In this document: one piece after another, positions 22,089 through 30,996 of the stretch
Numbering within the stretch: the stretch's first letter is position 1
Layout: every line of letters starts with the position of its first letter
Assembly (NCBI GenBank): GCA_001897745.1
Contig: MKUH01000012.1
Coordinates: forward strand, 1-64,000
DNA: 64,000 bases
Direction of reading: 5' to 3'
Origin: Candidatus Accumulibacter sp. 66-26
GTDB taxonomy: Bacteria; Pseudomonadota; Gammaproteobacteria; Burkholderiales; Rhodocyclaceae
Notes under the pieces: generated by a model
What the model was told of the DNA's origin: nothing
Seen by the model: the letters and a program-made list of their open reading frames with translations, nothing else
Database searches by the model: none
Position numbers and translations under genes: made by a program

Positions 22089-23024
22089 CTACAGCCCGAG
22101 CAGATAGATCAGCAGCGAAATCGTCAGCAGCGAGCCGACCGTCGACACGAGGATGGCGCGCGATACCACGGCGGCTTCGCGGCGGTAGAACTCGGCGAGC
22201 ATGAAGGGACCGGTGCCGGTCGGCAGCGCGCTGAGCAGCAGCGCCGAGTTGGCCCACAGCGGCGGCAGCGCGAAGACGTGGAAGGCGAGCAGCCAGGTCA
22301 GCGCCGGCTGCAGCACGAGCTTGGCGACGACCAGCCCGAGCGCGCCGTCGCCGCGCCCGGCCTGCTTCTGCCCGAGGAACAGGCCGAGCGAGACGAGCGC
22401 GCAGGGCGACGCGGCGCCGCCGAGCAGCGCGAGGAACTGCTGCGCCGGCTGCGGCAGCGGCGCGCCGCCGGCCGCCCAGGCGGCGCCGAGCAGCGGCGCG
22501 ACGAGCAGCGGATTGCCCACCAGCGCCTTGCCGACCTTCAGCAGCGCCCGCCCCAGCCCGAGCCCCTGCCCGGCCTGCTGGCCGATCTCGATGCAGACGA
22601 CGGCCACCGCGAACAGCGCGCAGGCGACGAGCAGCGTGGCGATCACCGCCGGCTGCAGGCCGTCCTTGCCGAACACCAGCAGGCACAGCGGAATGCCGAG
22701 AAAGCCCGTGTTGGCGTAGGCCGCGCTGAGGCCGTCGATACTCGCGTCGATCAGCGGGCGCGCGCCGCGCCGGCGCAGGAGCACGGTCGCGGCGAAAACG
22801 GCGAGGGTGCCGGCCGCGAAGGCGGCGACGAAACCGGGCTGCCAGAAGCTCGCCCAGCTGGCGCGCGCGGTGACGTCGAAGAGCAGCGCCGGCAGCGCCA
22901 GCCAGACGACGAAGCGGCTGATCTCGGACGAGGCGGCGGCGCCGAGGCGCCCGCTGCGCCGGCACAGGTAGCCGGCGAAGATCAGCGCGAAGATCGGGAG
23001 GACGGCGTTGATGACGGAGGACAT
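22089..23024 (-). CDS. AEC-family membrane transporter (auxin efflux carrier-like)
   Basis: The product is 311 residues with about ten hydrophobic helices in two halves, the usual AEC arrangement. The GIPLCLLVFG, NPLLVAPLLG and ALPTGTGPFMLAEFY segments match the family, with the last marking the second half-repeat. Bacterial members move malate, malonate or amino-acid-like solutes. It is divergent from a lysR gene 156 bases away, so that regulator probably controls it. It converges on selO with 7 bases between the stop codons. Confidence 0.85.
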   Translation of the reverse strand: MSSVINAVLPIFALIFAGYLCRRSGRLGAAASSEISRFVVWLALPALLFDVTARASWASFWQPGFVAAFAAGTLAVFAATVLLRRRGARPLIDASIDGLSAAYANTGFLGIPLCLLVFGKDGLQPAVIATLLVACALFAVAVVCIEIGQQAGQGLGLGRALLKVGKALVGNPLLVAPLLGAAWAAGGAPLPQPAQQFLALLGGAASPCALVSLGLFLGQKQAGRGDGALGLVVAKLVLQPALTWLLAFHVFALPPLWANSALLLSALPTGTGPFMLAEFYRREAAVVSRAILVSTVGSLLTISLLIYLLGL

Positions 23025-23147
23025 GGGCGATGGGCGAACAGTGGGAGGACGAAAAGAGCGCGGAGAGCGCTAACGGAAGGGCGCAAAAAGGCTGCGGCGC
23101 CGCAGAAGGGCCAGCTTAGGGATGCCGATCCATACCGTCCAATGCTA

Positions 23148-23178
23148 TATAATCGATCGATCAATACGGATAACGTAT
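23148..23178 (+). promoter_or_regulatory. LysR-type operator and -10 element
   Basis: ATACG-GATAA-CGTAT (23164-23178) is a perfect 5-bp inverted repeat. It contains the T-N11-A core of LysR-type boxes (T at 23165, A at 23177) and ends 2 bases before the lysR start codon. A -10 element TATAAT lies at 23148-23153. Binding here would cover the lysR start region and repress lysR. It sits 140 bases from the divergent AEC gene. Confidence 0.7.
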
Positions 23179-23180
23179 CA

Positions 23181-24116
23181 ATGATCGACCTGCGCCAACT
23201 GCGCTACTTCAAGGTGCTCGGCGAGACCCTGCACTTCGGGCAGGCCGCCGAACTGCTGCACATCTCGCAGCCGCCGCTCAGCCGCCAGATCGCCGCGCTC
23301 GAACGGACGCTCGGCGTCCCGCTGCTCGCGCGCAACTCGCGCACGGCCCGCCTGACGCCGGCCGGCCGCCGCTTCCACGAACAGACGCGAACCCTGCTCG
23401 ACGCGCTCGACCGCGCGGTGCGCGACGCGCAGGCGACGGCGCGCGGCGAACGCGGCCAGCTGCGCCTCGGCTTCACCATGCTCGCCGCGTGGAACGTCCT
23501 GCCGCGCCTGCTCAAGGATTACGCCGACGCCCACCCGGACGTCGACGTCGCGCTCACCGAGGTCGTCCCGCGCGACCTCGCCGCCGCGCTCGCCGCCGGC
23601 GATGCCGACCTCGGCATCACCTTCCCCGGCCGCCTGCCGCCGACCCTGAGCTACCTGCCGCTGCACAGCGAGCCGCTGTGCGCCGTGCTGCCCGCCGGAC
23701 ACCGGCTGGCGCAGGCCGCCGCGGTGCCGGTCGGCGAACTGGCCGGCGAGCCCTTCGTCACCTTTCCGGCGAGCACCGCGCCGGCGCTGCACGAAGTGGT
23801 CAGCGCGTGCTGCCGGACGCACGGCTTCGCGCCCAAGGCGCGGCTGGAAACCGATCTGCAGCAGACCATCGTCAACCTCGTCGCGGCCGGCCTCGGCGTC
23901 TCGCTGGTGCCCGACTCGATGCGCCGCATGCAGCTGCCGGGCGCCGTCTTCCGCCCGCTCGTCGCCTCGCCGCGCCTCGAACTCGGCGTCGCCTGGCGGA
24001 TCGGGAACGACAATCCGTGCCTGCCCGGTTTCCTCGCCCATGCGCGGGCGCTGGCCGCGACCGGCGGGGCGGACGCCCCCGCCGCATCTACGGAACCCGC
24101 TGCGCCCGCCCCGTGA
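23181..24116 (+). CDS. LysR-family transcriptional regulator
   Basis: The product is 311 residues. The N-terminal winged helix has the classic MIDLRQLRYFKVLGETLHFG and LLHISQPPLSRQIAALE segments with the recognition helix around residues 30-50. The C-terminal co-inducer domain from about residue 90 resembles the BenM/CatM/CbbR group that senses aromatic or carboxylate compounds. The start at 23181 follows a palindromic T-N11-A box, pointing to autoregulation. The divergent AEC transporter is the likely target. The inducer is unknown. Confidence 0.92.
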   Translation: MIDLRQLRYFKVLGETLHFGQAAELLHISQPPLSRQIAALERTLGVPLLARNSRTARLTPAGRRFHEQTRTLLDALDRAVRDAQATARGERGQLRLGFTMLAAWNVLPRLLKDYADAHPDVDVALTEVVPRDLAAALAAGDADLGITFPGRLPPTLSYLPLHSEPLCAVLPAGHRLAQAAAVPVGELAGEPFVTFPASTAPALHEVVSACCRTHGFAPKARLETDLQQTIVNLVAAGLGVSLVPDSMRRMQLPGAVFRPLVASPRLELGVAWRIGNDNPCLPGFLAHARALAATGGADAPAASTEPAAPAP

Positions 24117-24163
24117 ACCGTTTTCCGACGCCGCTACCGCGCCGCCCCCTCCTACTCGCCCAC

Positions 24164-24187
24164 GCCGGCCGACAACGCCGGCCTTTG
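24164..24187 (+). terminator. Weak hairpin after lysR
   Basis: GCCGGC (24164-24169) pairs with GCCGGC (24177-24182) around a 7-base loop and is followed by CCTTTG. It lies about 50 bases after the lysR stop. The short T run makes termination only possible. Confidence 0.35.
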
Positions 24188-24210
24188 ACCGAAGCTGAAT
24201 ACCGCACCGA

Positions 24211-25035
24211 ATGCCGACCCCGATGACCGACGACCGCCCGCCCCGCATCCGCATCGAAGCCCTCGAACCCGCCTTCGCCGCCGAAGCCACCGCCTGGGCC
24301 GAGCGCCTGCGCCTGCCGCTCGGCGGCGATGCGGAGTTCGCCCTGCAACTGGGCGAGCACGGCCTGCAGTTCGCCGAACTCGGCGCGCAGGCGCCGGGGC
24401 CGATCCGCGTCGACTTCCTCGAGGGCGCGGTGGCGCACCGGCGCCAGTTCGGCGGCGGCAGCGGGCAGATGATCGCCAAGGCGGCCGGCCTGCAGCCGGG
24501 CGTGCGCCCGAGCGTGCTCGACGCGACGGCCGGGCTCGGGCGCGACGCCTTCGTGCTCGCCCAGCTCGGCTGCCCGGTGACGCTGATCGAGCGCCAGCCG
24601 CTGATCGCCGCGCTGCTCGAGGACGGTCTGCGGCGCGCGCGCGCCGACGCCGAGGTGGCCGCCATCGTGGCGCGCATGCGCCTGCTGCGCGGCGACGCGA
24701 TCGAAGCGATGCGCGCCTGGGCGGGCGAGGCGCCGCAGGTCATCTACCTCGACCCGATGTTCCCGCACCGCGACAAGAGCGCGCAGGTGAAGAAGGAGAT
24801 GCGCCTCTTCCGCCCGCTCGCCGGCGCCGACGACGACGCGCCGGCCCTGCTCGCCGCGGCGCTGGCACTGGCCACGCACCGCGTCGTCGTGAAGCGTCCG
24901 CGCAAGGCGCTGGCAATCGCGGGCGCGGCGCCCGGCTACGCGCTCGAAGGCAATTCGAGCCGCTTCGACGTCTATCCGAAGAAATCGCTCAAGGCGGCGG
25001 GCGAGCGGCACACGGACGAAACGCCCCGGGGCTGA
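24211..25035 (+). CDS. rsmJ: RsmJ, 16S rRNA guanine-1516 N2-methyltransferase
   Basis: The product is 274 residues. The SAM-binding motif is [19 protein letters not shown], and the methyltransferase catalytic loop is [19 protein letters not shown], both close to E. coli RsmJ (YhiQ), which methylates G1516 of 16S rRNA. The central [16 protein letters not shown] and the C-terminal GNSSRFDVY are also family hallmarks. ATG codons at 24211 and 24223 are both possible starts. It is a single-gene unit downstream of lysR. Confidence 0.93.
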   Translation: MPTPMTDDRPPRIRIEALEPAFAAEATAWAERLRLPLGGDAEFALQLGEHGLQFAELGAQAPGPIRVDFLEGAVAHRRQFGGGSGQMIAKAAGLQPGVRPSVLDATAGLGRDAFVLAQLGCPVTLIERQPLIAALLEDGLRRARADAEVAAIVARMRLLRGDAIEAMRAWAGEAPQVIYLDPMFPHRDKSAQVKKEMRLFRPLAGADDDAPALLAAALALATHRVVVKRPRKALAIAGAAPGYALEGNSSRFDVYPKKSLKAAGERHTDETPRG

Positions 25036-25227
25036 CGCCGGCGCGCCCGGCCGCGGACGCCGCCGTTTTCCCCGCTGCCTTCTGCCTTCCCGCCCCCTCG
25101 TGCGCATCGGGCCGCCAGCGCGATGCGGAGCGCAGGCGCACCGCCGCCGGACACGACGCGCCCCGCATGCGAACGCGGCGCTCCGCGCGGTTACAATCGC
25201 GCCTTTTCCGAACACGGACACACACTC

Positions 25228-26109
25228 ATGGCTCAGCATCAAGCGGCGATCCTCGCCCCCCTGCCGTCGCAGGCGCGGCATCTTTATTTTGCGCTGGAGT
25301 CGGCGGCCGGGCTGGACGCGGCGCTCGCCGCCCTCGTCCGGCTGGCCGACGGCGACGCGCTGCTCGCCGGCTTCGGCGATTCGCTGCTGCGCGCGCTCGG
25401 GCATCCGCTCGCCGGACTGCGCGCCTTCCCGGCGCTGAGCGGCGCCGGCGTCGACGTGCCGTCGACGCAGCACGCGCTGTGGTGCTGGCTGCGCGGCGAG
25501 GATCGCGGCGAACTGCTGCACCGCACGCGCGAACTCGAGGCGGCGCTGGCGCCGGCGCTGCGTCTGGTGCATCTGACCGAAGCCTTCCGCTACGGGGACG
25601 GCGACGATCTCACCGGCTACGAGGACGGCACCGAGAATCCGCAGGGCGAAGCGGCGGCGGCCGCCGCGCTCGTCGGCGCAGCGGCTCCCGGTCTCGCCGG
25701 CGGCAGCTTCGCCGCCATCCAGGACTGGGCGCACGACCTCGACGCCTTCGCCGCGCTGCCCGGCGCCGAGCGCGACGACATCATCGGCCGCCGGCAGAGC
25801 GACAACGAGGAACTGGAGGACGCGCCGGAATCGGCGCACGTCAAGCGCACCGCGCAGGAAAGCTTCACGCCCGAGGCCTTCGTGATGCGCCGCTCGATGC
25901 CGTGGACCGGCGGCGGGCAGGCCGGGCTGGCCTTCCTCGCCTTCGGCCGCACGCTCGACGCCTTCGAGGTGCAGATGCGGCGCATGGCGGGGCTGGAGGA
26001 CGGCATCGTCGACGCCCTCTTCCGCTTCAGCCGCCCGCTGAGCGGAGGCTACTACTGGTGTCCGCCGCTGCGCGACGGGCGCCTCGACCTGCGCGCGCTC
26101 GGCCGCTGA
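25228..26109 (+). CDS. DyP-type heme peroxidase (YfeX-like)
   Basis: The product is 293 residues. The family motif GxxDG is GYEDG (residues 130-134, catalytic Asp133), the proximal heme ligand is His204 (ESAHVKRT), and the distal arginine is Arg221 (FVMRRSMPW). It has no signal peptide and is thus cytoplasmic or encapsulin-loaded, but no encapsulin gene is adjacent. It oxidises dyes or porphyrinogens with peroxide. The ATG at 25228 is chosen because the extra upstream sequence is not conserved-looking. A possible -10 TACAAT lies at 25192-25197. Confidence 0.92.
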   Translation: MAQHQAAILAPLPSQARHLYFALESAAGLDAALAALVRLADGDALLAGFGDSLLRALGHPLAGLRAFPALSGAGVDVPSTQHALWCWLRGEDRGELLHRTRELEAALAPALRLVHLTEAFRYGDGDDLTGYEDGTENPQGEAAAAAALVGAAAPGLAGGSFAAIQDWAHDLDAFAALPGAERDDIIGRRQSDNEELEDAPESAHVKRTAQESFTPEAFVMRRSMPWTGGGQAGLAFLAFGRTLDAFEVQMRRMAGLEDGIVDALFRFSRPLSGGYYWCPPLRDGRLDLRALGR

Positions 26110-26184
26110 GGGCCGCGCGGCGCGGCGGCGGCACGCCGCCCACCCGCGCGGGCAAGGGCGCCCCGCAACGTCCGCAGCGCCGTG

Positions 26185-27522
26185 TCAGATGCCCGCCAGC
26201 GCCTCGTCGGTCCACTGCCGGGCGGCCGCGCTGGCGGCCTCGACCGCCGCCACGTCGGCGCCGAGCAGGCCGGCGAGCCGTTCGATCTGCTCGACGCGCC
26301 CTTTTTCCATGGCGATCGCGAGCAGCAGGTAGCGCCCGTGCGGGCCGTCGTTGCCGACCAGCACCCCGGTCACGCCGTCCGGCAGGTTCATGCGCTCGAC
26401 CACCTTGGCCATCGGCATGCAGAGCAGGATGTCGGCGAGCGACAACAGGCCGACCAGGAAGAGTTCGTCGGCCTCCTTGCCCAGGGCGCGCTCGCGCGCC
26501 AGGATTTCCAGGAAACGGCCGCGGCGCAGCGCCAGTTCGAGCAGCGCTTCGTCGCGCGGACTGCCGCCGACGCGAAACAGCGAAATCGTCAGCCAGCGGT
26601 AGAGATACGCGCGCCCGAGCACGACGATCGCCTGGTCGACGCTGGCCACCGAACCGGAGAGCCCAGCGGCCGGCGAGTTGGCCATCGACACGACGCTGAC
26701 CGCGACCACCGGATCGCGCTTGGCGACCGCCGCCAGTTCGTCGGCGTCGGCGTCGTTGCGCAGCAGGTTGAGCATTTCGATGAGCACCAGGCGGCTCTGG
26801 TTGAGCCGCGTCTTGTCGTCATTCTCGTCGGCGAGGGTGGTAAACGGCCCCAGCGCAAAGGCGGCGCCGCGCGCCAGGCACAAGCGGTACTCGGGCCAGG
26901 TCTGCACGTTCTCGACGATCAGCCGCAACGCCGGATGACTGTGCTGGAAGCCGCGCATCGCCTGCTCGAAGGCTTCGAGCGAATAGTCGGCGAGGTTGAC
27001 GAAGAGCAGGTCGGCCAGATCGAGCGCGCCCGGAATCGCCGCACCGCCGCCGGCGAGCGCGACCTTCGCGCCGCATTCGCGGATCTCGCGCAGGACGGCC
27101 AGCCAGGCTTCGACGGCCTCGCCGCCGGCGCCCGGCGCCGGGGCGTCCACCATGAACGCCGTGTTCGGCGCGATGAACGGACGGTAGTCGTTCGCGGCCC
27201 AGGCCTCGCTGTCGAGCGGGACGACCGCCAGCCGGCGCTGCGCGAAGCCGGCGATGCCTTCGGCGCGCAGCAGGTCGAGCGCGGTCGCGGCCGGCGGCCG
27301 GCGGCCGCGTAGCAGGTCGCGCGGAGTGAAGCGGTAGCCGGCGATGCGCGAGCGTCCGTCGAGGATTTCCTCGCGGTGCATGACGGCGGCGGGAGGCGCC
27401 GCGGGCTGCGGCGCGGGAACCGCCACGGCGACGGGCGGCGTCTCGGCGGCGAAGGGATCGGGGGACGGAACCAGGCTCTCGCCCTGGCCGAAGATGGTCT
27501 TGATGATTCTGCCGAATGCCAT
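26185..27522 (-). CDS. HDOD-domain signalling protein with degenerate EAL-like N-terminal half (YuxH family)
   Basis: The product is 445 residues from the ATG at 27522. After a Pro/Ala-rich stretch (residues 15-45), an EAL-like region begins with REEILDGRSRIAGYRF but lacks the catalytic EAL and DDFGxG motifs, so c-di-GMP hydrolysis is unlikely. From about residue 240 an HDOD domain follows (LNLLRNDADADELAAVAKRD, then VASVDQAIVVLGRAYLYRWL). Such proteins relay signals in motility or c-di-GMP circuits without known enzyme activity. An in-frame start at 27624 is possible but adds basic sequence not seen in relatives. Confidence 0.8.
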   Translation of the reverse strand: MAFGRIIKTIFGQGESLVPSPDPFAAETPPVAVAVPAPQPAAPPAAVMHREEILDGRSRIAGYRFTPRDLLRGRRPPAATALDLLRAEGIAGFAQRRLAVVPLDSEAWAANDYRPFIAPNTAFMVDAPAPGAGGEAVEAWLAVLREIRECGAKVALAGGGAAIPGALDLADLLFVNLADYSLEAFEQAMRGFQHSHPALRLIVENVQTWPEYRLCLARGAAFALGPFTTLADENDDKTRLNQSRLVLIEMLNLLRNDADADELAAVAKRDPVVAVSVVSMANSPAAGLSGSVASVDQAIVVLGRAYLYRWLTISLFRVGGSPRDEALLELALRRGRFLEILARERALGKEADELFLVGLLSLADILLCMPMAKVVERMNLPDGVTGVLVGNDGPHGRYLLLAIAMEKGRVEQIERLAGLLGADVAAVEAASAAARQWTDEALAGI

Positions 27523-27706
27523 GAGCCGAACGAAATTCGATATGACTAAAGTAATGAAGGCATAACGATACAGGAATATGGCGGATCGGCCCAAAAGCCG
27601 CCTTTCACGGCGGGTGCCGAACACCCGGCGGCGGCCCCCGCCGGGCGATCCCTAACGTCGCGGAAGCGGCCACGGCCACGGTCGCGCCGGCGGCGGAATT
27701 GGCCGA

Positions 27707-28084
27707 TCAGTCGTAATCGACGGCCTTGTGCTTCATCGAGACCAGCTTGCCCTGCGACAGCGACATCAGCAGCACGGCGATCAGCTCGTGCATGATGATC
27801 GTGTGGCGGTTGCCGGAGTCCTGCATGGCGCGGCGCAGGGCATCGCGCACCTGGCCGACGCCGGTCACGTCGATGATGATGTCGACCGCCTCGCCGAGGC
27901 CGACCAGGGTCATGAAGTCGTTGGTGGTGACGACGCCGTTCTCGCGGGCCAGGCGCATGCCCGGCATTTCGTTGTCCAGGTCGGCGACGCCGACCATCTG
28001 GACGAAGGGCGCCGACAGCAGCTGACGCAGCAGGGGCGTCCCCGTTTCGCCGGCGCCGATCAGGGCGATACGAATCTTTTCCAT
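27707..28084 (-). CDS. Small stand-alone Rossmann-fold NAD(P)-binding protein
   Basis: The product is 125 residues. It is only a dinucleotide-binding domain, with IRIALIGAGETGTPLLRQL (GxGxxG) at residues 4-22, an acidic residue at the end of strand 2 (GVADLD), and then VDIIIDVTGVGQVRD. The shape resembles the N-terminal part of homoserine dehydrogenase or dihydrodipicolinate reductase, but no catalytic domain follows. It could be a redox sensor or a subunit of another enzyme. It is alone, with about 180 bases to the HDOD gene upstream of which it lies. Confidence 0.75.
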   Translation of the reverse strand: MEKIRIALIGAGETGTPLLRQLLSAPFVQMVGVADLDNEMPGMRLARENGVVTTNDFMTLVGLGEAVDIIIDVTGVGQVRDALRRAMQDSGNRHTIIMHELIAVLLMSLSQGKLVSMKHKAVDYD

Positions 28085-28279
28085 GTGAGTTTGCCTCTCC
28101 AAAAATGTCGGGAGCCAGACTCTAAGGCAAAACACCCTTCTTGTGGTGTGGTTTTTATCGCCAAGCGCAAGCGCCACCGGGGTGGAAATTTCCCGGGCCG
28201 GCGGCGTTCCGCGCCCGGAGCGCAGCGCACGCGGGACCGGCCGCCCCTCTGCCCGCGCCGCCCGGCGCGGCGGACCGGC

Positions 28280-28714
28280 TCATGCGGACGGATCGGAGGA
28301 TGCCGGCGCGGCGGCCAGGAAATCGCCGCAGTTTCGCGGGAGATACTTATCCTGCACCAGGAAGCGGACGCTGCAATTGATCGCGCCGACCTCCCAGCTG
28401 CTCGGCAGTTGATGCCGGCAGTCGGCACAAAGGACCGGCACCCCGCTTTCCGGGTCGCCGTCCGCCGGCGGGCACGCGGCGCCATTGAGGATCGCCAGGG
28501 CCAGCTCCCGCAAGCGCTGCATCTGGGCGATCACGTCCAGGCTGCTGCTCTGGATATAGCGGGCGCGCTGGCGCAGGGTGAAGCTGCTGTCCTGGGCGAA
28601 CGCCGCTGCGCCCATGCTGTGCAGACGGGGCTGGGCGGCGGCGACGAGCGTGTCCAGGTCCGCCTGCCGCGGACTGCGGGGAACGGAAACCCGGGCGGAG
28701 ATTTCGCTTTCCAT
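28280..28714 (-). CDS. Unrecognised small protein in a phage-like regulatory block
   Basis: The product is 144 residues and has no family assignment. The N-terminal half is predicted helical (RQRARYIQSSSLDVIAQMQRLREL). A C-x2-C pair lies in VPVLCADCRH and two further cysteines follow (AINCSV, RNCGDF), so a small zinc site is possible. It lies 10 bases after the stop of the helix-turn-helix gene on the same strand and has no clear ribosome site, so it is probably translationally coupled. Expression under the same switch is an inference. Confidence 0.55.
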   Translation of the reverse strand: MESEISARVSVPRSPRQADLDTLVAAAQPRLHSMGAAAFAQDSSFTLRQRARYIQSSSLDVIAQMQRLRELALAILNGAACPPADGDPESGVPVLCADCRHQLPSSWEVGAINCSVRFLVQDKYLPRNCGDFLAAAPASSDPSA

Positions 28715-28724
28715 CGCGGCCGGG

Positions 28725-28973
28725 TCAGGACGTCCCCGGGGACGGCCGATCGCCGGCCGCTTGCGGCACGGTCTCCCCGCCGTCGTTCAGGCACATGGCC
28801 TGAAGCCGCGCCAGGTTGATGAAGCGGTGCTTGCCGAAACAGATGGAAGGGATGTGATCCCGGGCACACAATCCGCGCAGTACACCTTCTTCGATCCCCA
28901 CCACTTCCGCAAATTTCTTCCAATGCATGATGGGCACCGGAGGCAGTTGGTTGATTCGAACCCCGGCTGTCAT
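28725..28973 (-). CDS. Excisionase-like helix-turn-helix protein
   Basis: The product is 82 residues. MHWKKFAEVVGIEEGVLRGL, followed by DHIPSICFGKHRFINLARL, matches the MerR/Xis-type winged helix layout of phage excisionases and small island regulators. The ATG at 28973 is preferred to an in-frame GTG at 29000. It is divergent from a second HTH gene, and the 120 bases between them hold operator-like repeats. With its neighbour it looks like a control switch left from a phage or integrative element, but no integrase is nearby. Confidence 0.6.
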   Translation of the reverse strand: MTAGVRINQLPPVPIMHWKKFAEVVGIEEGVLRGLCARDHIPSICFGKHRFINLARLQAMCLNDGGETVPQAAGDRPSPGTS

Positions 28974-29093
28974 AATCCACTTCTCTTCACTATGGAACAC
29001 TATCGGCGAATTCGGCTAATTCGCACTGATGAGCGAAATATTTACTCACACACTATGACGAAGAAATTTTCACGTCAAGCGAAATAATTACCG
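28974..29093. promoter_or_regulatory. Divergent control region with operator-like repeats
   Basis: GCGAATT (29006-29012) and AATTCGC (29018-29024) form a perfect inverted repeat with 5 bases between. AGCGAAATATTTAC (29032-29045) recurs as AGCGAAATAATTAC (29078-29091), with one mismatch over 14 bases. Both share the core GCGAAWT with the palindrome. The stretch is AT-rich relative to its surroundings. The last repeat ends 2 bases before the plus-strand HTH gene, which fits autorepression. Confidence 0.6.
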
Positions 29094-29378
29094 ATGAGAA
29101 CAAGAATAACTGCAGTCGTCGCCGCCAAAACGGATGCCCATCGCAAGTACAAGCAGATGGAGGAGCTGACCGGCGTCAAGGCCGCGTCGTGGAAAGCCAT
29201 CTGCGAGGGTCGCCAGCGGGCCAACGAAGAGCATCTGAGCGCGATTGCCAGGTGCTGGCCCGGCTATGCGCTGTGGTTGCTGACCGGCAGGACGCAGGCG
29301 GAAGCCGGTCAGACCAGCCCCGAGCTGGAACAGCTGGAAGCGCTGCAGCGCAGCCTGGGCGGCCAGCGGGACGCCTGA
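29094..29378 (+). CDS. Phage-type helix-turn-helix regulator
   Basis: The product is 94 residues. RITAVVAAKTDAHRKYKQME, a TGVKAASWKAICEGRQR recognition region and an ARCWPGYALWLLTGRT ending match small repressor-like proteins common in proteobacterial genomic islands. No strong ribosome site precedes the ATG at 29094, so a start at the internal ATG (residue 22) is possible. It is divergent from the excisionase-like gene and converges on the channel gene at 29466. It is probably one half of a two-regulator switch. Confidence 0.6.
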   Translation: MRTRITAVVAAKTDAHRKYKQMEELTGVKAASWKAICEGRQRANEEHLSAIARCWPGYALWLLTGRTQAEAGQTSPELEQLEALQRSLGGQRDA

Positions 29379-29465
29379 CCGCCGGCCCGGGCCGGCGGCG
29401 CCGCAAGCGGCCGGCACCGCCTTTCTTCCCCAAGACACGCGCTCCGTCGGGACGTGCGCAGCCTC

Positions 29466-30734
29466 TCAGAACGCGCGCGACGCCTGCGGCGCAGCGCCGA
29501 CCTGATCGCGCAGGGCGCGCATGTCGGCGCCGCAGGGATGCTGGAAGACGCGCAGGCCGAATTCCGGCAGGATCGCCAGCAGGTGGTCGAAGATATCCGA
29601 CTGATACCCCTCGTAGGCCGCCCAGGCGGTGGTGTTGGTGAAGCAGTACAGTTCGAGCGGCAGACCGTCGGCGGTCGGGGAAAGCTGGCGCACGATCAGC
29701 GTCATCCCCTGGTGGATGCCGGGGTGCGAGCGCAGATAGCGCTCGACGTAGGCGCGGAAGGTGCCGAGGTTGGTGACCCGGCGGTGATTCACGCGGTCCG
29801 CCTTGCCGCTCGGCAGGCTGGCGTTCCACGCCTCCAGCTCCGCCTCCTTGGCCGGCAGGTAACTGTCGAGCAGCGCGAAGCGGTTCAGCCGGTGGCATTC
29901 CTCGTCCGAGAGGAAATGCACGCTCTGCTGGTCCAGGTAGAGGCTGCGCTTGATCCGCCGCCCGCCGGACTCGCTCATGCCGCGCCAGTTGCGGAAGGAG
30001 TCCGAGATCAGGCGCTTGGTCGGAATGGTCGTGATGGTCTTGTCCCAGTTCTGCACCTTCACCGTGTGCAGGGCGATGTCGATCACGTCGCCGTCGGCGT
30101 TGAGCTGGGGCATTTCGATCCAGTCGCCGACCCGCACCATGTCGTTGGAGCCGAGCTGCACGCTGGCCACGAGGGAGAGCAACGTGTCCTGGAAGATCAG
30201 CATGAGCACCGCGGCCATGGCGCCGAGGCCGGACAGCAGGATCAGCGGCGAGCGGTCGATCAGGCTGGCGACCATCAGGATCGCGGCAAGCGCATAGACG
30301 ACGATCTTCAGCACCTGGATGTAGCCCTTGATCGGGCGCAGATGGGCGTCCGGACGGCGCAGGTAGAGTTCGTTCGCCAGGTTCAGCGCGCCCGCCACGG
30401 CCAGCGCGACGGTCAGCACGATGAAGGCGCTGCAGACGTTTTCCACCACCGTGACGAGCGCCGCCGGCAGGGCGGGAACCGCCTTGACGCCGAGCGTCAG
30501 GACCAGCGCCGGGACGATGTTCGACAGGCGGGCGACGATGCCCAGGGGCGTCAGCTTGGGGTCGGCGGCCAGCGACGAAAGGCCGACCAGGCGACGCAGG
30601 CCGCGCAGCAGGATGTGCTTGGTCAGCCAGTTGGCGATCCAGGCCAGCAGGCACAGGGCGGCGAGGGAAAGCAGGGTATGGGAAACGGGGTGTTGTTCCA
30701 GCCAATCGATCAAATGGGCAAATTCCTGAGGCAT
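29466..30734 (-). CDS. Mechanosensitive channel of the MscS superfamily (YbdG-like)
   Basis: The product is 422 residues from the ATG at 30734 (GGAGAAT just upstream). About five membrane helices occupy residues 15-190. The pore helix and beta domain follow: LLSGLGAMAAVLMLIFQDTLLSLVASVQL, then DMVRVGDWIEMPQLNADGDV. The insertion and length match E. coli YbdG more than MscS (286). It opens on membrane tension during osmotic downshift. A longer frame to 30881 has no ribosome site. It is monocistronic. Confidence 0.88.
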   Translation of the reverse strand: MPQEFAHLIDWLEQHPVSHTLLSLAALCLLAWIANWLTKHILLRGLRRLVGLSSLAADPKLTPLGIVARLSNIVPALVLTLGVKAVPALPAALVTVVENVCSAFIVLTVALAVAGALNLANELYLRRPDAHLRPIKGYIQVLKIVVYALAAILMVASLIDRSPLILLSGLGAMAAVLMLIFQDTLLSLVASVQLGSNDMVRVGDWIEMPQLNADGDVIDIALHTVKVQNWDKTITTIPTKRLISDSFRNWRGMSESGGRRIKRSLYLDQQSVHFLSDEECHRLNRFALLDSYLPAKEAELEAWNASLPSGKADRVNHRRVTNLGTFRAYVERYLRSHPGIHQGMTLIVRQLSPTADGLPLELYCFTNTTAWAAYEGYQSDIFDHLLAILPEFGLRVFQHPCGADMRALRDQVGAAPQASRAF

Positions 30735-30996
30735 GGATTCTCCTTGGGATATCGGGTTGGGGGACGGACACGCGAACTGCAAAGGCCGGCGCACGAGCGG
30801 CCGGCCGGGATGCCCGGCGTCGGCGCGGAAGGGCCGTGCGACGACGGCCCGGCCACCGGGGAAGAAGCCCGATACTACCAAACGAGGGAAATCGACGCGG
30901 CGCGGGGTCGCGCACGCAGCGCGCCCGGCGGCTCGACACGTCGGGCTCCTGCCGGGCGCCGCGGCCCGACACGCGGGGCCCGGCGCGCCGGGAAAA

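Noticed and set aside
28280-29378. Complete prophage or integrative element
   Set aside because: Only regulators and one unknown protein are present. No integrase, attachment-site duplication, replication or structural gene was found.
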